The notes beneath the pieces were generated by a model. The model worked only from the letters and a program-made list of their open reading frames with translations, was not told the origin of the DNA and ran no database searches. Source: Sediminispirochaeta smaragdinae DSM 11293 (GTDB taxonomy: Bacteria; Spirochaetota; Spirochaetia; DSM-16054; Sediminispirochaetaceae). Taken from it: a DNA stretch of 64,000 bases. Position numbers and translations under genes: made by a program. Shown piece after piece: positions 15,623 to 24,821 of this stretch. The stretch is taken from positions 3,224,001 through 3,288,000 of the forward strand of contig NC_014364.1 in NCBI RefSeq assembly GCF_000143985.1. The letters are read 5' to 3'. Every line of letters begins with the position of its first letter. Positions within the stretch are counted from its first letter, which is position 1.

Positions 15623-17188
15623 CTAAAGCTTAAATCGTAATTGATAACAGGTTTCCCTTCCAGTTTCCAAATTAAGCGCTGCACCAAGCTGTTGTGCCAA
15701 AGAAGAAATAAGTTCACTTCCCAAACCCTTGGGGCCGTCGGAAAAAGGCTTGCCGTCATTGGCAAAGGAAATAACTACGCCATCAGTAGTGATTTCTCCC
15801 ACAATTCGCAATGTGCCGCCAGGCTGAAGCCCATATTTAATCGCATTGGTAATGACCTCCGTGGCAAATATTCCAAGAGGGACCGCCTGGTTTGTGGAAA
15901 GCGAAAAGGGGGCAATCCGCACATCGATAAAAACTGGGAAGGAGCAGAATGATTCCACAATGGTCTCGGCCAGACCAGTGAGGTACTCTTGGATGGGTAT
16001 GCTATGAAAATCGTCGTTCTTATATAACCTATCGTGAACTTTCTGTATTGCAAGGATTCGAGCGCTTAGGCCTTCCAGGGTTTGTTCAGTATAGGGCCCC
16101 CCCCGGTCGATAATCAGGCTGATTATTCCGCTAATTATGGCAAGATTGTTTTTTACCCGGTGATGTACCTCCTTGATCAGCAGTGCCCGTTCAGCATTCG
16201 TCTGCACTAAGTGTTGGTTTACCTCTTTTAGGGCTACATTATGCTCCCGCATACGTTTTGCATATCCACGTTGTTGCATAATCTTCCCTAAAACGCCTGC
16301 AAGCAGGCCGAGCCCGAGAAGGACAACGACGATCTGCAACGTCTGCCGACGCCAGAAGATAAGTTCATCTTCCAAACTAATAACTACCATAGCATAGAAG
16401 GGAAAGGAGGCCACCTGATAGAGGGATGCTGCCCACTTTTTATCGATATGTACATGCACGCCGCCCAGAATTTTGGTTTTGCCGGCTGTCCCTCCATCCG
16501 GAGTGTCTAACCAGGAATCATGCAACGGAACATCCAGATAATCATCGGGTTGTCGCAAAATTTCTTCGCGATCTGCGGTATATATGCTTATACGGAGAGG
16601 ATTATGAAGAAGGGGGTCCTCAACAGAAGGCAGCAGAGAGGCTGGAGAAACAATCGTATCGACAATCGCACGGATATCTCCATTTTCATCGCTCACAGAC
16701 CGACTGATATGGATGTGATAATGCGCGGAGGCTTGTTTACGGGTCATAATGGAAAAACTGATTCCGGTTTGTCGATGAACCGCTACAATATGAGAAAACC
16801 AAGACGAATCGAACTGCGCAGAAGGGCTTCGCCAGATTTCATGAGCCTCAGGATCAAGGACAACCATAGATTCCACTTGAGGAGTCAAAAGCAGTTCCTT
16901 TCTGATGCGTTGGTCGGTTTTATCCGTCACAACGGCCAGCCCGGATGGGCTTTCTTCGATCATACTGGCTGCTACACGTAAAAAAGAATCGACATGTTCG
17001 AGACTATCATTTATATACTGAGCAGTGAATCCTGCTTGATACTCTGCTTCAAGGGCCGCACGTTTATCGATTTGCATACGGCGTTCACGGGCAGAAATCA
17101 AGGTCACAAGGATTATTGTAAGTGCAAATATGACTCCAATACCGGCAGTAAGTATCGAAGGGAAATGAAACCGCCCATCTATAGTCAC
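15623..17188 (-). CDS. membrane sensor histidine kinase (HisKA_2 type)
   Basis: 521 residues. A transmembrane segment at about 12-32 precedes an extracytoplasmic sensor region of roughly 240 residues (cache-like), and a second membrane helix lies at about 280-300. A HisKA_2 dimerisation domain follows, with the phospho-acceptor in LIKEVHHRVKNNLAIISGI, and a HATPase domain with EVITNAIKYG (N box) and GLGSELISSLAQQLG. No response regulator is adjacent. It starts 12 bases after the gene for a TRAP-type binding protein, so the two probably form a sensing pair. Confidence 0.87.
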   Translation of the reverse strand: MTIDGRFHFPSILTAGIGVIFALTIILVTLISARERRMQIDKRAALEAEYQAGFTAQYINDSLEHVDSFLRVAASMIEESPSGLAVVTDKTDQRIRKELLLTPQVESMVVLDPEAHEIWRSPSAQFDSSWFSHIVAVHRQTGISFSIMTRKQASAHYHIHISRSVSDENGDIRAIVDTIVSPASLLPSVEDPLLHNPLRISIYTADREEILRQPDDYLDVPLHDSWLDTPDGGTAGKTKILGGVHVHIDKKWAASLYQVASFPFYAMVVISLEDELIFWRRQTLQIVVVLLGLGLLAGVLGKIMQQRGYAKRMREHNVALKEVNQHLVQTNAERALLIKEVHHRVKNNLAIISGIISLIIDRGGPYTEQTLEGLSARILAIQKVHDRLYKNDDFHSIPIQEYLTGLAETIVESFCSFPVFIDVRIAPFSLSTNQAVPLGIFATEVITNAIKYGLQPGGTLRIVGEITTDGVVISFANDGKPFSDGPKGLGSELISSLAQQLGAALNLETGRETCYQLRFKL

Positions 17189-17200
17189 CCCAAAGCCCCT

Positions 17201-18199
17201 CTACCGATCCTCAAGTTCGATGAAATCAGGATCAATTCCTAATTCACGGATAATTTGAGAGCGATGATCCTGTAAGACCATATGCGCTTTATGTATTTCC
17301 AGGTCCGAAGGCACAGTAATGATAATGCCGCTTTTTTGGGCAACCTCCATAGCTTCCGTCTGTGCCTGGGCTGCTGCTCCCCGCTGTTGGAGAGCAAGTT
17401 CATCCCAGGTCTCTCGAAAAATTCGCTGTTGATTCGAGGTCAAAAGCCCCCAGAAATGTGTGGATACGATGGGCACATATTGAGGAAAATATTCATAATC
17501 AAGAAATGCAAATCGAATTCCGTCTTTCCAAAGCGCAGCACTTCGTATCGTTTCAAAAGTGGTAAGCAGGCCATCCACCGTTCCATCGCGAATACGGGGA
17601 GGCAGATCCGGCCATGAAATAATAACGCCGGTGGCACCGAAAACCTCTACCCGCATCTTATTCGCTACCCCACCAGCGACCCGAATACGGCACCCGACAA
17701 AATCGTCGAAACGTTGTATTTGCTTACGGGTTGTAAAGATATGGGCTGCACCCAAATCCATCCATTTACCCGGTACAATAACGTTAAGATTGTACTCGAT
17801 TCGAGTAAGAAGCTCACGCCCCATATCGCTTTCGAGAAAACGATCCGTCCCCATGCGTTCCGCCCCAAAAAAATCCGGCAACAGGAGATATCCGATCTCA
17901 GGAACATAACGACTAAGCTGCCAGGTGCCGGGTACCGCCATTTCCAGATCTCCCCGGGCAATGGCACCAACCACTTCACTATCGCGAAATAACTGTGCGG
18001 AATCAAAAAAACGTACTTCGACAGAACCTTCCAAACGCTCTGAGAGGAGTTCGGAAAAACGACGAACATACAGGGTCTGCACATGGGTCTCTGTATTCTC
18101 CACAGAAATTCGCAATACCGGTCGGTTTTGTGCAAACAAAGATCCGGAACATAAGATACAGAATAAAAGGATATTGATGTATACGGGCACTTGTTTCAT
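17201..18199 (-). CDS. TRAP-type (DctP) solute-binding protein, probable sensor partner
   Basis: 332 residues from ATG 18199 with a cleavable signal (LLFCILCSGSLFAQN). DctP features include LRISVENTETHVQTLYVRRFSELL at the mature start, the carboxylate-binding Arg segment FVGCRIRVAGG and the GTVDGLLTTFETI strand. No TRAP membrane subunits are nearby. The downstream partner, 12 bases away, is a histidine kinase, which suggests the protein presents a ligand to the sensor rather than to a transporter. An upstream in-frame start at 18241 would place residues before the signal peptide and is rejected. Confidence 0.85.
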   Translation of the reverse strand: MKQVPVYINILLFCILCSGSLFAQNRPVLRISVENTETHVQTLYVRRFSELLSERLEGSVEVRFFDSAQLFRDSEVVGAIARGDLEMAVPGTWQLSRYVPEIGYLLLPDFFGAERMGTDRFLESDMGRELLTRIEYNLNVIVPGKWMDLGAAHIFTTRKQIQRFDDFVGCRIRVAGGVANKMRVEVFGATGVIISWPDLPPRIRDGTVDGLLTTFETIRSAALWKDGIRFAFLDYEYFPQYVPIVSTHFWGLLTSNQQRIFRETWDELALQQRGAAAQAQTEAMEVAQKSGIIITVPSDLEIHKAHMVLQDHRSQIIRELGIDPDFIELEDR

Positions 18200-18599
18200 G
18201 ATACGGCTACCTACCCCTATTATAGGTATCTGCATATACACTCACTATAAGCAAGGATTGGAGACAACGCAAATGGGGAATACAGGCCCACGATTCCCAC
18301 CGAAAAGAAGATTGGCCAAGCGCCCTATAAGCATCGCCTTCTGCTTCGTTCATGCATTGTTAACGATAAGATTTATTTCCGAGATTTTAAAATTTTCGAA
18401 ACCTTCTCAATTTGAGATGAGAAAAGATCGGACGGCACAGCCTCTGCTCCAGCCGCTACCTTACACGTTGGAAGACATTCACACTCGGCCATATCCTTCT
18501 CCTTAATCAGATATTTACGTCTGCTATGCTTATAGGATAGGCTTCTTATTCAACAATCGCAATTGTCTCTCTTTGGAATAGATAAGCATCTGTATCCAA
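18200..18599. other. gene-free interval, ~400 bp
   Basis: It lies between the dctP-like gene start and the end of the LacI gene. I see no recognisable protein, RNA gene or clear dyad; it presumably holds the promoter of the binding-protein/kinase operon. Confidence 0.5.
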
Positions 18600-19625
18600 T
18601 CAGCTTGAGTCCCGAACGATGAGAGAGGGGGGAAGTCCGATCAACTCCCTCGAAGGCCTAGCTCCCTCTTTCTGTCTCTCCAACTGCAAAAACAACCGTT
18701 GACACGCGAGAATGCTAAGCTCTTCTTTGGGCTGGTGCACCGATGTCAACCCCGGTTCGCTGTAACGGCTATACTCACTGTCGTCATACCCCACAACCGC
18801 TATATCCCCCGGAACATTTAGGCCCTCCTCTTTCATGGCCTTCAAAACCCCAAGGCTCATCAAATCATTGAGTCCAAAAACAGCATCACACCTTTTCAGC
18901 CCTTCCATCCCCTCTTTGGCCGTGGTATACGCACTCTCATACGCTGCATCACAGCCATACCGCTTCACCTGATACCCGGCCCTCTCCAGAAAATCGATAA
19001 AACCCTTTTCCCTTAAGCGAAACTCAAGATGCTTTTCCCTCATCCCGAACAACGCAAACCTTTTCCTTCCCCGTTCAACAAGATGCTCGGCAACAAGCCT
19101 GCCGCCAACATAATGATCGGTATAGACGACATCATATGGAGTTCCTCTTCCTGCAGGAGGATAATGGATACACACAAAGGGCACCTTCTTTTCCTGTAAA
19201 AAGGATGCGGTATCATGATCAAGTCCCTCGCTCAGGATAATAAGCCCATCAACCTTTCGCCGATTCACCAATCTCACTACCCTGTTTTGGCCAGTGTATA
19301 GATCCCTTTGATACGCAACTATCAGATCAACGTCCAGTTCTTCCAGATTGTCTCTCAAACTATTCATCAGCATTCCGTGATACACCTGTACGGAAAGCTT
19401 AGTGAAATCATCCGGCAGGATGATCCCTACGGTTCCAACGCTATGGGTAATAAGCCCCCTTGCCGACGCATTGAACTCAAATCCGACTTCCTTGGCCAGT
19501 TCCATTATCTTCCTTTTTGTCGGAACAGAGACAAGTGGACTATCATTTAAACAACGGGAAACCGTAGAGACGCTGACCCCGGCCATCTCTGCAATATCCT
19601 TCATTCGTATCTGGGAACACTGCAT
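18600..19625 (-). CDS. LacI-family transcriptional regulator
   Basis: 341 residues. The N-terminal LacI helix-turn-helix is RMKDIAEMAGVSVSTVSRCLNDSP, and the hinge is followed by a periplasmic-binding-protein-like effector domain (SVGTVGIILPDD onward, VVGYDDSEYSRYSEPGLTSVHQP near the end). It lies at the 3' end of the RbsABC/UroD operon on the same strand. The operator-like palindrome at 24599-24612 upstream of that operon is a natural target. A GGAAGGG site supports ATG 19625; ATG 19604 is also possible. Confidence 0.9.
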   Translation of the reverse strand: MQCSQIRMKDIAEMAGVSVSTVSRCLNDSPLVSVPTKRKIMELAKEVGFEFNASARGLITHSVGTVGIILPDDFTKLSVQVYHGMLMNSLRDNLEELDVDLIVAYQRDLYTGQNRVVRLVNRRKVDGLIILSEGLDHDTASFLQEKKVPFVCIHYPPAGRGTPYDVVYTDHYVGGRLVAEHLVERGRKRFALFGMREKHLEFRLREKGFIDFLERAGYQVKRYGCDAAYESAYTTAKEGMEGLKRCDAVFGLNDLMSLGVLKAMKEEGLNVPGDIAVVGYDDSEYSRYSEPGLTSVHQPKEELSILACQRLFLQLERQKEGARPSRELIGLPPSLIVRDSS

Positions 19626-19695
19626 CCGATGCCCTTCCTTTTACAAACGTACTTTCTTTCTCATCTGTCGTTTTCCAGTGGTGATGCTGGAAACC

Positions 19696-20970
19696 TCATC
19701 GTAACGATTTGCCCAAGACCGTCTCATACATGGCAATCACGTTCTCTACCGGAACATTTGAAACGACGTTATGGATCGTGCTAAAGACGAAGCCGCCGCC
19801 TTTTGAAAATATTTCAACTCGCTCTTTTGTCTGCTCCCGAACTTCATCGGGAGTGCCAAAGGGCAGAACACGTTGCGTGTCCACGCCCCCACCCCAGAAT
19901 ACAAATTTATCACCATATTCTGCTTTAAGCTTTTTCGCCGTCATCCCCATATTTTCCATGGCAGAGATTTGTACAGGATTAAGACAATCGACGCCAATCT
20001 CCGCCAGGTCATCCAATAGCGGCGTTATACATCCACACGTATGATAAAAAATTTTCCACGAAGTATTGTGATGTATCCAGTCATTCACCTCTTTAAAAAA
20101 GGGCTTATAGAGTTCTCTGAATTGGGATGGAGCAATAAAGGTACCGTTTTGGGTTCCTAAGTCCGTTCCACTCACCCAAATTGTCTGGATTCGATCGCCA
20201 ACAGCCTGCTTATAGATTTCAAGGTTCTTTAGCATTACCTCTTTCTGATATGAAAAGATCTCCCGAATGTAATCCGGATATAAGGCATGTGCCATGAGCC
20301 AACCTTCTACCGTTCTCACCCCTTTCGGATCTTTCACGGAAGGCCCTGGAATGATAGAGACATCCCCAAAGGAGCCCCCACCAAGAATTCCGACTAATGA
20401 AAACTCAGTATTCTCATAAAGAAATCTACTATCCTGTTCCCACCGTTTCGCGGTAATATCATCGGCAACGGTAAAATCGTCCTTAAAATCCTTCCGGCCG
20501 TCAAGCAGTTCTTCATCATAGCTCTTGCATCTTTCTATGTTATCGAAGAAAGAACCGCCGGCGGGCATCACACAACTGGGCTGCTGATGCCTGTCTCTCC
20601 CCGGGAAGACAAGGATATTTCCGCTTCCCTCTTCGGTTTCATATTCAAAAGAGCCCCCCATAAGAACAGGGGTCCCATCAGGCATTTGCCAGGGCTTCCA
20701 ATCATCATTTGCGTATCCGAGCATATTGTAATAATTATATATCCCTGAACCATCAACCTCCAAAAGCTCTGCAAGATCGGGCTCAATCTCACCCAGCATC
20801 TGATACGGCTCTATGATCTTGATGGGGTGCTGCTCTAATCCAAGAGCAGCTCGCAATTTATACAGCGTACTTGCATTCATGCCTGTTTGCGTGGTAGCCC
20901 CAAGATCCAAAGCGGTTCTATCGGGCTGCTTATGATTCAATGTTAAAGCCATTCGCTCTCGATGCGTCAT
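19696..20970 (-). CDS. UroD-superfamily (MtaA/CmuA-like) methyltransferase
   Basis: 424 residues, longer than a true uroporphyrinogen decarboxylase. The N-terminus (MTHRERMALTLNHKQPDRTALDLG) and TIM-barrel strands fit the URO-D superfamily. The FYHTCGCITPLLDDLAEIGVDCLNPVQ segment carries the His-x-Cys zinc site of cobalamin- or coenzyme-M-type methyltransferases, which haem decarboxylases lack. It is the last enzyme gene of a sugar-type ABC operon, its ATG adjoining the permease stop, so it may demethylate or modify the imported compound. No corrinoid protein is encoded here. Confidence 0.8.
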   Translation of the reverse strand: MTHRERMALTLNHKQPDRTALDLGATTQTGMNASTLYKLRAALGLEQHPIKIIEPYQMLGEIEPDLAELLEVDGSGIYNYYNMLGYANDDWKPWQMPDGTPVLMGGSFEYETEEGSGNILVFPGRDRHQQPSCVMPAGGSFFDNIERCKSYDEELLDGRKDFKDDFTVADDITAKRWEQDSRFLYENTEFSLVGILGGGSFGDVSIIPGPSVKDPKGVRTVEGWLMAHALYPDYIREIFSYQKEVMLKNLEIYKQAVGDRIQTIWVSGTDLGTQNGTFIAPSQFRELYKPFFKEVNDWIHHNTSWKIFYHTCGCITPLLDDLAEIGVDCLNPVQISAMENMGMTAKKLKAEYGDKFVFWGGGVDTQRVLPFGTPDEVREQTKERVEIFSKGGGFVFSTIHNVVSNVPVENVIAMYETVLGKSLR

Positions 20971-22002
20971 TTATCTTTCCTCTATCACTTTCTCTTGGGC
21001 AATCCGTCTTGCACGCTGTTCCATTTGACCTCGTGTTACATCAATCAAAACAGCAACGATGATTACGGCACCAATTACAATATACTGAATATCATTTTGT
21101 GCACCTAACAGGTTCAGGCCATTCCTTATCGTACTGATAAGCAGCGATCCAATAAGCACACCAAATATCGTACCTTTGCCTCCCATAAAAGAGGCACCGC
21201 CTATGATACAGGAAGCAATGGAATCCATATCAAAGGTCGCACCGGCGGTGGCACTCGCCGTTGAGACTCTTCCCGCCATGATGATGCCGGCTATTCCCGT
21301 CATGGCACCGGAAATCGTATATGCAATTGTTAAAACTTTATCAGAATTAATACCGGAAAGGCGTGCTGCCTCGGGATTACCGCCGACACAATATAACTGA
21401 CGGCCCAACATGGTCTTGTTCAGAAAAATGTGATAGATCACAACAACGATTATGACTGCAATAAAGCTAATCGGAAAACCGAAAATTGTTTTTGATCCAA
21501 GGAGTAATAATGAATCAACATCTTTATTGATAAAACCAATTGGCGTGGCATCGGTTATTAATAAGGCAACTCCAAGTACAATGCTCCTTGTACCCAATGT
21601 TGAAACAAAGGGATGAGGGAGATGTAACTTCGTCAAGAGTATTCCATTGATATAGCCCACCGCAATAGCAACGGCCATTGCCGATACAATAAGAATACAT
21701 ACATTATGGACTCCGCTTTTTACCAGAACTCCCATGATACAAGTAGCCAGCGCCGTTGTCGAACCTACCGAAAGATCTATACCGGCGGTAATCAGAACAA
21801 CAAGCATACCTGCGGAAATCATGAAATTAATCGAGGTCTGCTTAAGGATGTTCATAAAATTATAGTAATTCACAAACTTTGGAGTTGCTATTCCCATGGC
21901 AATCCCCAAAATGAATAATGCCAAAAGCGGACCAAGCTTCATTAATACATCAGACAAACTAATTCGCTTTCGCGGCCTTCTCTTGTCAACTATTTCGGTC
22001 AT
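20971..22002 (-). CDS. RbsC-type sugar ABC transporter permease
   Basis: 343-residue inner-membrane permease with about eight to ten hydrophobic segments. BPD_transp_2 family features are ISAGMLVVLITAGIDLSVGST in the first third and AGIIMAGRVSTASATAGATFDMDSIASCIIGGASFMGGKGTIFG in the second half, both diagnostic of ribose/galactose-type importers. ATG 22002 is chosen for a GGGGAGG site six bases upstream. It forms an ATGA overlap with the stop of the ATPase gene. The C-terminal tail is rich in Arg and Glu. Confidence 0.92.
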   Translation of the reverse strand: MTEIVDKRRPRKRISLSDVLMKLGPLLALFILGIAMGIATPKFVNYYNFMNILKQTSINFMISAGMLVVLITAGIDLSVGSTTALATCIMGVLVKSGVHNVCILIVSAMAVAIAVGYINGILLTKLHLPHPFVSTLGTRSIVLGVALLITDATPIGFINKDVDSLLLLGSKTIFGFPISFIAVIIVVVIYHIFLNKTMLGRQLYCVGGNPEAARLSGINSDKVLTIAYTISGAMTGIAGIIMAGRVSTASATAGATFDMDSIASCIIGGASFMGGKGTIFGVLIGSLLISTIRNGLNLLGAQNDIQYIVIGAVIIVAVLIDVTRGQMEQRARRIAQEKVIEER

Positions 22003-23498
22003 AAAGTGCCTCCCCATGCTGCTTTCATGATGCTTTCCTGATTAAATTGGTTTGAATCCCTTTCGATCTCTGCAGTTATCCGCCCCTCGCGCATTACAAT
22101 CACCCGGTCGCAGATTCCCAAAATTTCCGGCAACTCAGAAGAAATAATGATGACGCATTTATTTTCAGCAACTAACGTATTAATAATATTGTAGACTTCA
22201 ACTTTTGCTCCGACATCGATGCCACGAGTCGGCTCATCAAAAATATATATTTCTGCATCAGTATTTATCCATTTGCCGATTACAACCTTTTGCTGATTTC
22301 CTCCGGAAAGTTGCTCTACCCGCTCCATAAGAGTCGGGGTCTTTATCTTTAGCTCAGCAATATTCTTCTCAACAATCTCATATATTTTCGTAGTATCCAG
22401 AAAAGGGCCATTTGAATTTTTCTTCATACTCGCCAGTGCTAAATTGACCCATACAGGCTGAGAAAGGACCAATCCCTGGCTTTTCCTATCTTCGGTTAGA
22501 AATGCAACACCTTTGTATATGGCATCTTTCGGCTGTCTGATCCGGACTTTTTCTCCTAAAATTTCAATGGTCCCTGAGTCCAAAGGATCAGCACCGAAGA
22601 TTGCTCGAAATGTTTCGGTCCTCCCGGCACCGACAAGTCCGGCAAAACCAAGGACTTGCCCTCTGAAGGCTTCAAAAGAAATATCATGTAAAACTCCTGC
22701 CGACTGGAGCTTGTCAACTTTAAATGCCAAATCACCTTTTGTAGTTTCTTCCTTGGGGTAGTAACTATGTATGGTCCTGCCTACCATGGCAGTTATTAAT
22801 GTATCTTTATCAACATTTTCAATTCTTTCGGTAAGAATACGTTCGCCATCTCGCATTACGGTAACCCGATCGCAAAGGTCGAACAATTCTTCCAACTTAT
22901 GGGATACGAACAGTATTGATACACCACGATCTTTCAGTAACCGTACGGTATTAAACAGCTGGACAACTTCCTGCTCACCCAACGAAGAGGTTGGCTCATC
23001 CATAACAATGACTTTGGCATTGAACAAAACACATTTTGCAATCTCGACCATTTGCTGTATGCCAATTCCAAATTTCCCGCACTCCGTACGAACGTCTATA
23101 TCGATACCTAATGAATGCAACACCTTAGCGGCCTGCCGGTCCATTTCCTTGGTATCCAGTAAACCGATCTTGTTTCTTACTCCCTTTCCAATAAAAATGT
23201 TGTCAGTGACAGAAAGTAATGTAACGATATTTAACTCTTGATAGACACAGGATATACCGGCATCAATGGCCTCAATAGTGGAATAAAATCTTACTTGTCT
23301 GCCATCAAAATAGATCTCGCCTTTATCCTGGCTATCGGCACCCGTAAGAGTCTTTATCAGGGTCGATTTTCCAGCGCCGTTCTCACCGATTAAGCCATGG
23401 ATTTCTCCCTCTTCAATCTCCAGGCTCATGTCTTTCAGGGCAATGACACCAGGAAATACCTTGGTGACATTTTTCATCTCAATAATATTATTTTTCAT
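21999..23498 (-). CDS. RbsA-type sugar ABC transporter ATP-binding protein
   Basis: 499 residues with two fused nucleotide-binding domains. The first has Walker A GENGAGKSTL (about residue 38) and Walker B VIVMDEPTSSL. The second has the usual degenerate first motif (GFAGLVGAGRTE), the signature LSGGNQQKVVIGKWI and Walker B IYIFDEPTRGIDVGAK. This is the architecture of RbsA/MglA/XylG. ATG 23498 is preferred; a further-upstream start (23564) would add a leader with no homologous features. It is translationally coupled to the permease downstream. Confidence 0.94.
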   Translation of the reverse strand: MKNNIIEMKNVTKVFPGVIALKDMSLEIEEGEIHGLIGENGAGKSTLIKTLTGADSQDKGEIYFDGRQVRFYSTIEAIDAGISCVYQELNIVTLLSVTDNIFIGKGVRNKIGLLDTKEMDRQAAKVLHSLGIDIDVRTECGKFGIGIQQMVEIAKCVLFNAKVIVMDEPTSSLGEQEVVQLFNTVRLLKDRGVSILFVSHKLEELFDLCDRVTVMRDGERILTERIENVDKDTLITAMVGRTIHSYYPKEETTKGDLAFKVDKLQSAGVLHDISFEAFRGQVLGFAGLVGAGRTETFRAIFGADPLDSGTIEILGEKVRIRQPKDAIYKGVAFLTEDRKSQGLVLSQPVWVNLALASMKKNSNGPFLDTTKIYEIVEKNIAELKIKTPTLMERVEQLSGGNQQKVVIGKWINTDAEIYIFDEPTRGIDVGAKVEVYNIINTLVAENKCVIIISSELPEILGICDRVIVMREGRITAEIERDSNQFNQESIMKAAWGGTL

Positions 23499-23591
23499 TT
23501 GCCTATCTCTTCCATGTTTTATGGCGGATATTCCCGATGGTACAAAAATATCCGCCAATTGCATCGGACATCTTCTTTCTGTAAGGAGATA

Positions 23592-24554
23592 CTATTCTTT
23601 CAAGAAATCCTTCAGATTTTCTTTTGTGATCAAGTTTGCAGGAACATCAATAATAGGAGAGACAGTTTCACCGTTTATCGTTTTTACGGCAGCCTCAACA
23701 GCAAGATATCCCATAAGGTACGGCTGCTGCGCAACAGTGGCAGCAGCATTGATCTGACCGCTATCCATCAGTTGCAGATACCCCGAGTCGCCATTAAATC
23801 CGACAACCATGATCTTGTCTTTATTAGGATCGTTTGACTGCTTAATTGCCTCAATTGTACCTATGGCTTCATCGTCGTTTTCGGTACAGACACCATCGAT
23901 CTCTCCCCTAAATCTGGTAAGATAGTCCTCCATCACTTTGATCGATCCCTCAGCAGTATTATTACCAGACTTTACATCCAGAACCTCGACACCTCCTGCT
24001 TGAAGACCTGCAGTAAATCCATCCATCCGCATATTGCTTGTAACTTCACCTAATTGCCCGGCAATTAAGACAACCTTTTTCCCCGAACCAAGTTGTTTGG
24101 CAAGCCATTCACCACCCATCTGAGCCGCAGTTTTATTACTTGTTCCCACAAAGGTTGTTTTTCCCTTAAGACCAAAATCCGTATCCAATGCAAGTACCGG
24201 AATACCGGCGTCAAGGGCAGGACGGGAAGCACCGATAACCGCGCTCTCCTCGAGAGGCGCTATAATGAGAGCATCGGGACGTGTCGAAACCTGCTCTTCA
24301 ATTTGGGTCACCTGAGCCGCAATCTCGCTCTCAGAGTTAGGACCCACTACCGTTACCGCAACACCATACTTTTCCCCGGCGGCTTCGCACCCTTCACGCA
24401 CAGTATTCCAGTATTCGCTCGTAAGCGCCTTTAGAACTACGGAAATCTGTAGCGATTCATCCTGAGATTCCTTTGACTCGTTCTGCCCATTTGCAAAGAT
24501 AGGCATCGACACCAAAACCGTAAAAATAATCAGTAGCAAAAATGTTTTTTTCAT
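23592..24554 (-). CDS. RbsB-type sugar-binding protein
   Basis: 320 residues. A signal peptide ends MPIFANGQNESKE, again without a lipobox cysteine. The mature protein has the Peripla_BP_4 fold: VVLKALTSEYWNTVREGCEAAG at the start, ALIIAPLEESAVIGA, GIPVLALDTDF, and GVCTENDDEAIGTIEAIKQ in the second lobe. It is the first gene of the importer operon (binding protein, ATPase, permease, UroD-like enzyme, LacI), with an AGGAGA ribosome site and a LacI-type operator about 45 bases upstream. The ligand is not evident; ribose, galactose or a methylated or cyclitol compound are all possible. Confidence 0.92.
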   Translation of the reverse strand: MKKTFLLLIIFTVLVSMPIFANGQNESKESQDESLQISVVLKALTSEYWNTVREGCEAAGEKYGVAVTVVGPNSESEIAAQVTQIEEQVSTRPDALIIAPLEESAVIGASRPALDAGIPVLALDTDFGLKGKTTFVGTSNKTAAQMGGEWLAKQLGSGKKVVLIAGQLGEVTSNMRMDGFTAGLQAGGVEVLDVKSGNNTAEGSIKVMEDYLTRFRGEIDGVCTENDDEAIGTIEAIKQSNDPNKDKIMVVGFNGDSGYLQLMDSGQINAAATVAQQPYLMGYLAVEAAVKTINGETVSPIIDVPANLITKENLKDFLKE

Positions 24555-24598
24555 TTTTATCTCCTCTTAAATAATGGTAATCGCCTATGGCGATCTAA

Positions 24599-24612
24599 TA
24601 CAAACGTTTGTA
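24599..24612. promoter_or_regulatory. LacI-family operator
   Basis: TACAAACGTTTGTA is a perfect 14-base palindrome with the central CG typical of LacI-family sites, upstream of the binding-protein gene. The LacI regulator at 18600-19625 is the likely binder; the ROK regulator is the alternative. Confidence 0.7.
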
Positions 24613-24694
24613 ATACCGGTAAATTTACAACGTTCGCATCATTAAAAAAATCACCAACTGTTTTAGATGCAATGAAGAATTACGGACCAGCGTT

Positions 24695-24721
24695 CCCTAT
24701 GGACTGATCCACACCATAGGG
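24695..24721. other. hairpin between ROK regulator and importer operon
   Basis: Perfect 8-bp stem CCCTATGG/CCATAGGG with an 11-base loop. No U-run follows on the minus strand, so it is an uncertain terminator or attenuator between the ROK gene and the operon downstream. Confidence 0.4.
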
Positions 24722-24821
24722 ATAAGGATCTTCTGAGCGCTCAAACAAATAATCTTTCAAGGCCTTGCCTTAGGCTATTTCACGAAAGAGAAAGACATAG
24801 CCCTTCTCTTCTCAATATTGT

